Assembly (NCBI GenBank): GCA_049999765.1
Contig: JBNGIQ010009429.1
Span: 269,765-333,764, forward strand
Reading direction: 5' to 3'
DNA length: 64,000 bases
Source: Phaeoceros laevis
Lineage: Eukaryota; Anthocerotophyta; Anthocerotopsida; Notothyladales
The notes beneath the pieces are model-generated. The model saw only the letters and a list, made by a program, of their open reading frames with translations, was not told the origin of the DNA and did no database searches. A program made the translations under genes and the position numbers. Each line of letters begins with the position of its first letter. Positions within the stretch are counted from its first letter, which is position 1. This document shows positions 43,301-53,765 of the stretch, in pieces.

Positions 43301-44795
43301 TACCGATACACTACAGCAGAACCTGAAATCATGCTATTCCATATCACAAAAATCTTCATCGGTAACTAAAACAGTCAACGGGCATCTGCTGATGAACATG
43401 CCCCTTAAGTGATGTGCTTCCAGAATATGACAAGTCCTGATCATGCCGTCGTTTAGTTTGCATTTAGAAGAGTGCTGACCGACAAGCAAGCTACACCTAG
43501 AGGTCCCATGTCCGCCGGACCATACCTGATCAACCCCCCACTACTTTAGACTCTAGAGGAGTACCGACCGACAAGTAAGCTACACCTAGAGGTCCCATGC
43601 GCACCATTCCTGATACACCCGCCGCACTTTCGAAGAGTACCGACAAGTAGGGTACACCTAAAGGTCCCATGAGCACCACACTCTTCATCGGAGCCGTCCT
43701 TCCAGCCTGCTGAAAATTGATTGACGGCTAATGTGACCTCGGGCAAGCGCGCGGGGTTTCACGTGGGACCGATTCTGTTCAGTGTTCGAACGGGGGTGCG
43801 AAACTCACGGTTACGAGCAACACTGTTCGGTGGCATCCCGGCTGGCTTGCTGTTCGTCTGCTTGGCTGCTTGCTGTCTTGCACCCCTCGTTGAGTCACTG
43901 CTACTCGGCATCCTCTGGCTTGTATCATCCCAGTCCTCTGACTGCAGCAATTCTGTCGCAGAAGTTGCTGTATTCTGACTGACCATTGGCTTGCGTGTAA
44001 GTGCGCAACGCGGATCTGGCGGGCCTGATTCATGTGTCGAAATGCTCTGTCTTGATACCACTGATAATTCTGTCTCTGCAGGGTAGTTGCGCAGAGCGAT
44101 GCGCTGAGTTCTCCAAGTCTTCCGAGGTGAAAAACATCCCAGTGCGGCGAGGAGGTCTTGATGGACGGACGGGGAAGTGGACTGTCCAATTTCAGTCTCC
44201 AACTCACAAGCTGCTGGACAGGGTTTACAAGGTTTCAGTAGGCTCCTGCAGCATACCCTTCGCTGCGTTTCAAGGATCGATGTGAAGCTCCAGGAGCCGG
44301 AAGAGATCAGTTGGACTGTTCGGCACCGGATTTGCGTTGCCGAAGCTGGTGTGCACTATTCAGGCTGCAGGGGAATGTGGACGGAATGGATTTTTGAACA
44401 GTTGATGTGCTGGAAACAACTTCGTAGCTGGAAAGACCTTAGCGCTTTTGCCGTGGGCGTGCACCATAGCCCAATTGGGCACATTGCGGAGCAGCACCAC
44501 CGTTACCATAGCAACCAGGAGCGCAGCTTTCATTCACGGGGATGGCGGTTTGGCTGGTGTGAATATTCTGGTGTGGCATGAGGTGGTGCTACAGAGTCAA
44601 GAGAGGCTGCCAATGGAGGATTGGGTTGCGCTGGTGTTGAGAGATTTATGATTCCCCGGTCAGGGGAGCCGATTGTTGTTCCCGGGCACAACTGATTTGG
44701 ACCGGAAGTAGGAGTGAGGAAATCTAGGCGCTCCAGCCCCTTCGAAGTGGGAGCCATGTGCTTTTAAGAGGCTGGGAGGCTGTCACCAGACCTTT
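43301..44795. other. Intergenic with repeat; possible 5' UTR of GPHR gene
   Basis: Contains the repeat at 43467-43690. A plus-strand frame at 43721-43978 (85 codons) encodes a hydrophobic stretch (LLFVCLAACCLAPLVESLLL) that I cannot assign. A donor or acceptor link to the GPHR gene was not found. Confidence 0.4.
43467..43690. repeat. Three spaced repeats of about 40 bp
   Basis: GAGTNCNGACCGACAAG followed by CTACACCTAGAGGTCCCATG occurs near 43470, 43560 and 43636 (last with a small deletion). The copies have different spacers. Confidence 0.8.
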
Positions 44796-47785
44796 ATGAG
44801 GAGGATGGGAGACCCCAGTTTCTGGAGCATTCTGTACGAGGGTCTGGCTGTTGGTAGTTCCCTTGGTGTCCTCGGTTATGTCGGACTCTGGTTTTTAAAT
44901 AAGAAGCTATACAGGGATTTCGAAGACAAGCCCGTGGTCGTGCAGATTTTGTTTAGTGTTGTCTTTGCTTTCTCCTGCAATCTGCTGGAGCTGGTGCTGC
45001 TTGAAATGGTTCCAGTTCTCTCTTCAGAGTGAGTTGGTTGTGGCAGTTTTGTTGGGATCAGTTTTTCGTTACGGTTAACCTAGTGACAGAACTGTATATC
45101 ACGTTAGCCTTCTCGACTGTTCCTTGATATTGTTTTTTTCACCTGAGTGGTGACGAGATTATGTGTTATGCTACTTTCAGTGCCAGGTGGACAAGGGTGG
45201 AGATATCAAGCTTTGAGTCTACTGACTTGCTGTGCTGAATGGTGCAGTGCACGATGGATAAATTGGAAAATGGACCTTTTCTGCTTGATGGCCCTTCTTG
45301 TTTTTGTCCTGCCGTACTATCACTGCTATTTGATCCTTCGCGACAGTGGTAACCATACTATCTTATGTCGGGCCAATGTACGGCATTGTTCGTCTCAGCG
45401 TTTTTTTCACCTCCAGTTTGGCAACTTTTGGCAGGGCTGCGAGAAGATAAGGCAGCATCGAGTGCTGTTCTGTTTCTAGCTGTCTTCCTATATGCGTTTT
45501 GGCGGATGGGTGTTCATTTCCCCATGCCAGCAGAAGACAAAGGTACGTGTCTGTAGACCTCCAGTGTCATGGTACCTGGATAGTTTGGTAGTGAATCTCC
45601 CTATGTTCTGCCCTAAGCCTGTACTTGCGATGTGGCACCTGCATGGCGTTTTGCACTAATCTGTGGTTCTCTCTCTTGTGCAGGTTTTTTCACTATGGCA
45701 CAACTAATCGGCAGAGTAGGGCTGATTGGTGTCACGCTGATGGCAGTGTTGGCGGGGTATGGAGCAGTCAGCTTGCCCTTCAGCTACTTGTTTCTCCTGA
45801 TAAGGTCAGTTCTTACTGCACTACGTCTGTCATGGTTCTACATCGGCTATTTGCTTCCTCTGGCAAACCCTTTACCGAGAAAACTCAATTGTTTGTTTGT
45901 CAAACATCTGAAATAAGCTGTGCAGAGGTTCGTGATGGCAGGGACATTGATGATGCTGACATCGCTGCATTGGAAAGAAAAATGTTGCAAGTTGTGGAGC
46001 AATGTGTCTCGAAGAAGAAAAAAGCTGGGTTGTCCCGCTTGGAGTTGGATCGGCTGCATCCTGCACAAGAGGTAATCATCGGCTGAAAAAGCTTCCTGCA
46101 CGGGCACCTGTAGCATGATCTCATCCCATTGTTGAAACCAACTCGATGCTTGGCTTCTTGAATGCTTGTGAATTCATGAAGGTCTGAACTTACGTCCTGC
46201 AGCAAGTGGATGCAAGGTCCTTGTCCAAACCACAAGCTGGTGCAGCCATGCGAACACAGCTAGTCGATCGTCGTGACCAAGGTTCGTTCACTGTTATAAT
46301 CAAATGCTTAAGTACTTTTTCAGAGTTTAAGGTCAATGTTGTGGATTATTATGGACATAACTGTATTGCAGCTCAGTGTAGTTTCTCTTTTTGGTAACCA
46401 CATGTTGGGTAAAGTGGCATTTGTTAGTCGGGAGTTGGGAACTGTCCTGCAATTGTGAGGTAAGCTTGTCGTGTGCTGATTGCATACAGAGTTACATAAT
46501 CTTGAAGCAGAGGTCAGTGCCCTGGACGAATGCTCGAAGCAACTCTTCCTTGAAGTCTATGAGCTCCGCCAGACCAAGGTATTGTGCAAAGCTCGGAGCT
46601 GACCCACGGGTTGATGTTGGCAATATCTCATCTGGACACATGCCGGCTAAAAATCAGCTCCCTGTTTGACATTTCCAGGTCGCCTCATTGTATGCCAGGA
46701 CATGGAAGGGCCATCTAAACAACATTTTAGGCTATGGGTGCTCAGTCTACTGTGTCTACAAAATGGTCAAGGTGCGAACCAGAAAAATAGTGGGTGTACT
46801 ACGATTATGCTCACTGTAGCTTGGTTGTCTAAGGTTATTATGGTGCTTTGTTTTGTTCAGTCGATGCAGAGTGTGTTTTTCAACGGATCACCGGAGATCC
46901 CTGCTGATGGGCAAACGTTTATTCAGGTAGTTGTCATGTGAAATATGGCAGCCATCCTGCTGTCTCCCTGAGGGACTTCAACATTGTTGTCAGCACTTGG
47001 AATCATACTTGCTTATTCTTGAAATTTTCTGTTGGTTGCAGTCGAGCACAGCAGACCCCATAACTAAGACAATCAGTTTTGTGTTTATGCTATTCCATGT
47101 TACCATAAATTCTGCACTTTTGTCACAGGTTGTCCCTTCTGCCCAAATGTCCTATAGATGTAGAGAATATAGGGTGTTATTGATTGCTGCATTAGGAAAA
47201 CCAATTTGCTGATTTTTTAGTTAAATTGTGCAGTACATATCCTTTATCTTTATTGGCATGCTCATTGCCATGTCTGTAAGAGGATTTCTTTCGAATGTCA
47301 TGAAGGTATCTTATCCAGACACACCTTGTCGCTATGCTCTGTTACTCGTGGTTGCTAGATATTTCGAGCTCACTCAGTCCATCTGTGCAGTTCTTCTTTG
47401 CAATTGCGGGTCAAGGGAAAAGCAACTCCAGTAATCTGGTCCTATTTGTGTCCGAGATCATGGGGATGTACTTTTTGTCTTCAATCCTACTTATTCGCGC
47501 AAGCCTGGATGAGAAACACAGGTACTGCTTGAGGAGGCAAAGCTGTGGTTGTTTGTGGCTGCTAGAGCTTGAACGTGCGAGCAGTTCTTTGCATCCAAGG
47601 AAGTCTAACAACTCTTATTGATGCCATACAGGAAAGTGATGACAGACGTGTTGGGGAGGGGCTTTCAGTTTAACTTCTATCATAAGTGGTTTGATGCCAT
47701 TTTTATGGCAAGCGCTATTTTCTCTCTGGTGGTGCTGTCTGCTCAATATAACTCTCGCCGAGCTGACAAAAACTCCGTCGATTGA
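44796..47785 (+). CDS. GPHR: Golgi pH regulator / GTG (COLD1-type) membrane protein
   Basis: Thirteen exons: 44796-45028, 45248-45348, 45435-45542, 45684-45804, 45942-46071, 46203-46281, 46490-46578, 46679-46771, 46861-46926, 47042-47128, 47234-47305, 47391-47521, 47632-47785 (1464 nt, 487 residues). Conserved blocks: [74 protein letters not shown], the charged central loop ([34 protein letters not shown]), [56 protein letters not shown] and [14 protein letters not shown]. About nine membrane spans around a cytosolic loop, as in the family. Known members are Golgi/ER or plasma-membrane anion channels or G-protein-linked proteins (GTG1/2, COLD1). Exon phases agree throughout. Confidence 0.95.
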
Positions 47786-48828
47786 TACCCCCAGCAACAC
47801 GGAAAACGTATTCGTCCAGCAGCAGGAAATTCAGAGTAGGGCGACGGGACTAGTACTCGAGATTCATTTGCCATTTGCATCTCTCGTTGGGCTAAGGTTT
47901 GGTTCTGGACGCAAATGTAGAAATTGTATATATGACATTCTTTTTCTGAGTAAACTCAGTCATTCATAATATCCCCCGCACTCTACAAGCTACAAACTTA
48001 CAAAGCGGTGAAGTGAATTAAGCATTCCGTAAGTAATTCTGGTTACTACAGCGTACCCTGGGGCCTGCAGTGCCCTGCACTCGAGTGATCATCGTTTAAA
48101 TTTTGAAAGCGCGTGGGCGGGCCGGTTGCTCTGGCCCGGTCGCCGGTCCCTAGGCTCTGGAGAACCACCACCTGTAGGCTGTAGGGGAGGGAACCAGGGA
48201 GGTTGTAACTTAAAGCCTCGGATTCAAACGAAGAGGGGGAGGGAAAGGCAGCGACAAAGACTTCCTTTCCCAGTCTGCGAGTTGAAGGTCTTGCCGGGGC
48301 TTAGATTTCTGGTCAATGTCATCCGTGGCGGATTGTGCTTTATACAATCACAGCAACGCCTGCGCATGGTGAATAGACTGGCCTACGTAGTCCACGGCCT
48401 CGCGGCAGGAAATGGCATGCAGATGACACTTGAGCTGGAAGATGGGGGGGGAGAAAGCAGGGCAGAGAATGCAATCACACAAGTAGATTCACTTTGTACG
48501 CAAGGTGGAGAGCCGGGTTGCAATATGCTCAGGCTGCAGTCAGGCAAGGGAGGGTGGTCTGTGAGGATGCAACGCAAGCTTCTGCCTTTCTTTCGGTTCC
48601 TTCGCTGTCTTTAGTGAGGAGATCCGGTGATCCACGCTTTTTCACAACAGACTCGTTTTGAAGCCCTTCATGAGGGAATGGCGTGGCTGTGGGGAAGGCC
48701 AGGGTCATCTTCTACATTTGAAATTTGAGTGCCAGGAATACTCTGAAATGTGGCAATCTGGGCACTCTGGTTGCAAACTCGGGAGTGTGGAGGCGTGACA
48801 GGGTTCAGGGGAAGACCAGCGGAGTGCC
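47786..48828. other. Intergenic, no gene seen
   Basis: 3' flank of the GPHR gene and upstream region of CDC45. A plus frame at 48126-48614 (162 codons) shows no known motif and unlikely composition. Confidence 0.55.
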
Positions 48829-50929
48829 ATGGTGAGATCGCTGGACGCGGCAGTTTTCTATGATGAGCTGAAACGAGCTGCCCTCTCCGCATCGTCTTCC
48901 CCTGTTCTCATATACCCGTCCGCGGCAGACACAGACTCGGTCTGCGCATTGAAGATAGTGACTGATTTGCTCAGATCGGATTCTATACGCTACTCTGTCT
49001 TTCCTGTTGCGAGCGTTTCAGGCTTCCAGGAGAACTTCGGGGGCAGCTTAAGTGCAGACGACAATGCGCATGTGGTCTTGCTGATCAACTGGGGAGCTAC
49101 TTTGAACCTGCTCAACGTGCTCAACCCCAGTGGGCGTTCGTTTGTCTTTGTGGTGGACAGCCACAGGCCTATGTGTCTACAAAACCTAAACTCCCTGAAC
49201 AGACAGATTATCGTGCTCTACACCACCGATGATCAGCGAGAGGCGGACATGGCCTACCCCTTCAATCTGATGGACTTAGCAGAGGAATGTGACCCAAGAG
49301 ATCCCGATTTTGATGTTGACGGCCACGATGGCAGTGACAGGGAGGATTTTGGGCAAGATAGGGTGAATAACAATCGCGGTACGTTTTTACTCTGAACCTT
49401 GTGCCAAAATTTGCTGGTGTGATCTGAATGTCCCTTGACTACACGGTTAGGAGGGATCTCTGTCGTTTGCTTGTCTCTGATTCTGTACAAGAGAGCTTAT
49501 GCCACCTCTCGATGATGCTGTAAACAGGGCCTAAGAGGAGGCGACATAATTCTAGGAGGGAGAGGTCTGAGGATGAAGAGGAGGAAGATGAGGATGGGGA
49601 CCCAGTTTTAGAGGCTAGGCTTGAACTCTTAAAGCAGGTGAAGGAGTACTACAACAAGGGGACTTTTCACGGGAAACCTTCGGGTTGTCTTATGTTTGAT
49701 CTGGCACATGCTTTGCACAGGAATACAAATGAGCTACTATGGCTGGCGTGTGTGTCTCTGGCTGATCAGTTTGTCCATGACCGACTGACAACTGAGCGGT
49801 ATGCAGCAAATATGATGGAGCTAGAAAATCATGTAAATAGCGCCGGAAACTTGGAAGTGGGAGCTCCTGTTACCCTACAAGATGGAACAAAGGTGCCAAC
49901 ACCAGATAATTCGAGGATCGTTTCAGAAGATGAGCCCCGGCTTATGTTGTTAAGGGAGTGGAGCCTCTATGATTCCATGCTTTGTTCCTCTTACGTGGCA
50001 ACAAAGCTGAAGACCTGGAGTGACAGGGGCCTGAGAAATTTGAAGTTGCATCTAGCAAATATGGGGATTTCTCTGACGGAGTGCCAGCAAAAGTTTCAGT
50101 ACATGACTGCTGAGACTAAGAAAAGGTTGAAGCAGGAGTTTGAGAATATTGCCTCCAAAGCTGGTCGTACTGACCTCTACTATAGAAGCTTTCAAAGGCG
50201 CCATGGCTATGGATCAAAGGTGTCAGCAGCCGATGTTGTATATGCTGTGACAGCTTTGCTAGAGTCAGGCAAAGTGGGTGAATGGGATGTGTCGTTCTTC
50301 AGGGCAATGGTTGCTTTATCCCTCAATTCAGTTGCTGAACTCCAAGCTGGAATGCAGCATGCCATCAAGGTCCAGCGTGCAACTCTGCGGCAAGGGAGCT
50401 TCGCTATCCTGAAAAACGGGGTCATAAAAAACTCTAAATCTTTCAGGTAAAGCCTCATGCTTGCTGTGTTGAGTTTCACACTGTCAAGTGATGTATCATC
50501 AGCTGTTGAGTTGTTGAGTGAACGTACACGTTGTAGATCTAAGGGTTTTCCATTTTTTGCAGGTGGCTGAAGCTTGAAGAGGGCTGTGACAATGACCTGT
50601 TGGCCCATCCTCTGACACTAAGCAAGCTGTGCTATTTCATCATGGACGCTCTCAGGGAGAGCGGCTACAAGATGAAGCCTATTGTGTGCGTGGCCTATGA
50701 TCCTAATTCACCATTGTACTTGGTTGTTGGGGTTTCACATCGGCCAAGGCTGGGAGCACAAGAAGGCAACTTGTTCGGTAGAAGTTTCCGGAAGGTTGCA
50801 AGGGATCTGCGGGCCGACTACCAGCACGACGCGTTTGAATCATCGTGGATTCAGCTGGATAGCAAGATTGTGACGACATTTATGCAGAGACTATCAGAGC
50901 GGCTTACTTTGGTGGAACGATCACGATGA
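48829..50929 (+). CDS. CDC45: DNA replication initiation factor CDC45
   Basis: Three exons: 48829-49378, 49528-50446, 50563-50929 (1836 nt, 611 residues, close to the usual plant length). The N-terminus FYDELKRAALSASSSPVLIY and SAADTDSVCALKIVTDLLRS is the DHH-like domain start. It is followed by HVVLLINWGATLNLLNVL and FVFVVDSHRPMCLQNL. The acidic, basic patch (PKRRRHNSRRERSEDEEEEDED) opens exon 2. The C-terminal part contains SVADQF-like ACVSLADQFVHDRL, LREWSLYDSMLCSSYVATKL, KSFRWLKLEEG and GNLFGRSFRKVARDLRADYQ. CDC45 forms the CMG helicase with MCM2-7 and GINS in the nucleus. The gene is convergent with the DUF3700 gene. Confidence 0.96.
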
Positions 50930-51691
50930 TGTATCAGGTCTCGCTGTCGTGCTGCTACCCAGGACTCTTAATCGACTATTTACTTCTGTAGTTTGGACGC
51001 CTCACTGTAACTACCAGTGAGGACGTATTGCCTAGTTGGGTGGGGTTGTTCTGCCGTCCAGGTGTTGAAGATGGCTCCTGGATGTCCATCACTGTACACT
51101 ATGTACTTAAGAGCTGGTCCCCAAAAATGAGCTGTACCGCATTCATTGCCAGGGCACTACCCGCCGTTGCTCGTGAGTCATCCGTGACGGTGGGTAGGCA
51201 CCAAATTGTGATCTTCGCCTCCAAACTGTTTGCGATATGCTATGATGATTCTGGAGGATGTGGGTGCCATATCTGTTGTTGTGGGTCTTCTTGAGCACGA
51301 GGCTCCTCATGATGCAAGCAGGGGTATCACGTGCTCTGTGGAAGCGACAACCCCGGAAAAAGGAATCTCAGGGGCACGCAACTGATGGAATATTGAAAGA
51401 CTATCTGCAGTAGAAGTAAAAAATTATTGAAGTTTCTGCCAATGTCGATTAGCGCTAGCAGTTTCATCAGAGCAGTTTCATCAGATCCATGCTCTGAAAC
51501 TTGACGCAATTCCATGGCCAATAGTACCGGAGTTCAGCGTCCGAATACGCGTCTAGTTTCATATGGTTCAGGAATTTACAACCTATCTAAAGTATCTACA
51601 TGTGACGTCCCCCGACTGCTTTGCTGACAAGAGAGGGTGCCGAGGGTGGCTCTACTGTCTGTACAACATCTGACATCATCCACATCTGAGC
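50930..51691. other. Convergent intergenic
   Basis: Space between the stop codons of CDC45 (+) and the DUF3700 gene (-). A 12-base repeat (AGCAGTTTCATC) occurs twice at about 51460-51485. No gene seen. Confidence 0.6.
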
Positions 51692-52942
51692 TTAGAAGGC
51701 AGTCGCCCAAGAAGAATCACTTCCAACCCGAGGAACCCGCGGGACCCCAGCAAATCCTGGAGCTTCTTTCTTTTTATCGGCCTTGAAGGTTGCCCCACAC
51801 ATCTGGCCTTGGCTGTCAACCCGCGGCATAGCCTGCACGGGGTTGAGAGGGTGTTCAAAACTGAGCAGCCCGTCGGCGCTGGAGAAAAAAAAGCCTGAAA
51901 TACAGCCAATGGGGCTTTTGTTAGCATTGTTAGGAACTCAAAAAACAGACAACAGCACAGACAACAGCACAAACGTATGGTGCTGCAAGAGTCCAGAATC
52001 CAGATTACCTTGAGGGAAGGGAGCAAGAGATTTTCCGCACGACTCTTTTAAAAGAGTTCTATCGTCGGAAAAGGTTAGTGCTCCGTCTGACGAGGTCCCC
52101 CAGTGAAACTCTACTTTGCCATGAGCGTCCTGTAACCGACACGCGTCAGCCCTGTGCAAAAAGACGTGGCAACCAGTACAGTGTCACCGCGTCAGAGTTC
52201 CACTCACCGCAGCAACGAAGACGGATCGGGTCTTACTGTCGAAGAGCAAGAAGATGAAATGGCCGTGCAGTGACTTCACAACCTGGTCGGCGGGATATGG
52301 GGCACGATCCCGCAGCGATCTGTACATCTCGATTACCAGAGAAGTCTCGTTTATAGACTTGGACAGCCCGTATTGCTGCCTCAGTTGTGGCAAATTCTCC
52401 AGGTTGCCCTTAAAGATGCAAAAGATGTCATCCACAACCCCCAAGGACCTGCACGCATGCCACAAATCGGTGGTCAGCTGCCGGTGCCGGTGGCAACCCC
52501 TCCTAGGACTCCTAACGAGAACTTCTCAGCACAAAGCCGTATCCACGGCCCGACAATTTGCTCGTAGGCCCTGACAAAATGCCGCATTGCTCACTCCGCA
52601 AGAACCAGGCCACAAGCCACAACTCAAGTTCCCACTCTCACCGGCAAGAAAGGTGACTACGAAGCATGCAACTTCAAGACCGTAACAACCGGGAACCAGA
52701 TCCTGTTAGGCAAGGAAGAAGCGGAAAGTATCAGCTGACCTCGGCCGCAGAAGCTCCTGGTTATCGTGGCTGAAGGCGAAGGCAGTCACCTCATCAAACT
52801 GCACAACGGTGGCAAGCGGATGCGCTTTCCTGAAGGACTCGAGGATAGCAGCACCGCTCCTCCTGCCATCGGGGCTCTCGCACACCGGAGCGTCCAACTC
52901 CGAAGGCGCATTCGCCAGCTTCTTGCTGAACAGTGCCAACAT
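51692..52942 (-). CDS. DUF3700 / stem-specific TSJT1-like (aluminium-induced) protein
   Basis: Four exons: 52942-52740, 52448-52208, 52129-52009, 51894-51692 (768 nt, 255 residues). Family blocks are in order: start MLALFSKKL, FAFSHDNQELLRPR, VVDDIFCIFKGNLENL, LRQQYGLSKSINETSLVIEM, RSLRDRAPYPADQVVKSL, GKVEFHWGTSSDGALTFSDD, ESCGKSLAPFPQG and SFEHPLNPVQAMPRVDSQGQ. The fold resembles an N-terminal-nucleophile glutamine amidotransferase domain. Family members respond to aluminium, auxin or dormancy signals; no reaction is established. The usual position-2 residue is Leu, not a catalytic Cys. Exon phases agree. Confidence 0.94.
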
Positions 52943-53765
52943 CTTGCCTACTTCACTGGCAGCTCACTTCCAGGCGGGGTAAGACAGCGTTCCCCCTTCC
53001 ACGGCAGGCCAAGAAACCGGGACCTCTCCACCAAAGCCTTCCCAATTCGGCAGCAATTCGGGCGGAGGCAGGAAGACGTCGGCGGGTGGCAGAAAGCCGC
53101 GTGAGGGTGAGGGAGCGGGCAAGCAGGGAACCAAAGAAGCGTAGCACCAAAGAATGGGAAGAGAACGGAGAGGAGAAGCGAGACAAGGCGGCTTCATATA
53201 GAGCCGGAGAGGTGCTCTGACGTGGCCGCGAAGGACAATCCGACGTAAGCCGAGTTAATCGTGATCCTCTTGGCTGTGAGATAAAGCTTTTAACCTACCT
53301 GTGGCCAAGTCCAATGAAACTGACAAAACCACGGCGGTGGCCCCACTTTGTCTAAAGCTGCGCTTAACGCCTGCACCGAGACACACATCTTGCGCTGGAT
53401 GGCGACACTTTGCACGTCCTAGATGGGCCGATGCGACTTAATCATTTTCTAGGGTTACCGTAAGTCCGAACGCTACCGTGGAATATGCCAGTCAAGTTGC
53501 AGGCGGGTCCCGCGGGGCCTGTTGCCAACAATCGGCAAGCTGGTCTATCATGTCCGAAGACGTCGGCCAGGCCATCCATGACAACTGCACGTGACGACGG
53601 TTTGGATGAGGCACAACTTTCTTCACGTGTGTCAAAATCGAGAATTGTTGGACATTCCGGAGCATATTATACCTCGGAGTCCACAACATCCAGTAATTTC
53701 CTGGGTGACTTAGCATGCTGCTCAGATCAGGAAATCTCTTTCCTGCTGGAGTAATATCAGAGTTG
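52943..53765. other. Intergenic, no gene seen
   Basis: Upstream of the DUF3700 gene and downstream of the Dicer-like stop codon. GC-rich near 53000-53200 (likely 5' UTR and promoter). Confidence 0.6.

Noticed and set aside
43721-43978. Considered as PIG-H-like or first exon of the GPHR gene
   Set aside because: Hydrophobic, but no RFVPIGKI-type motif and no splice link into the GPHR exon 1 frame.
48126-48614. 162-codon plus-strand frame before CDC45
   Set aside because: No motif, and its opposite strand is also open; treated as CDC45 upstream sequence.
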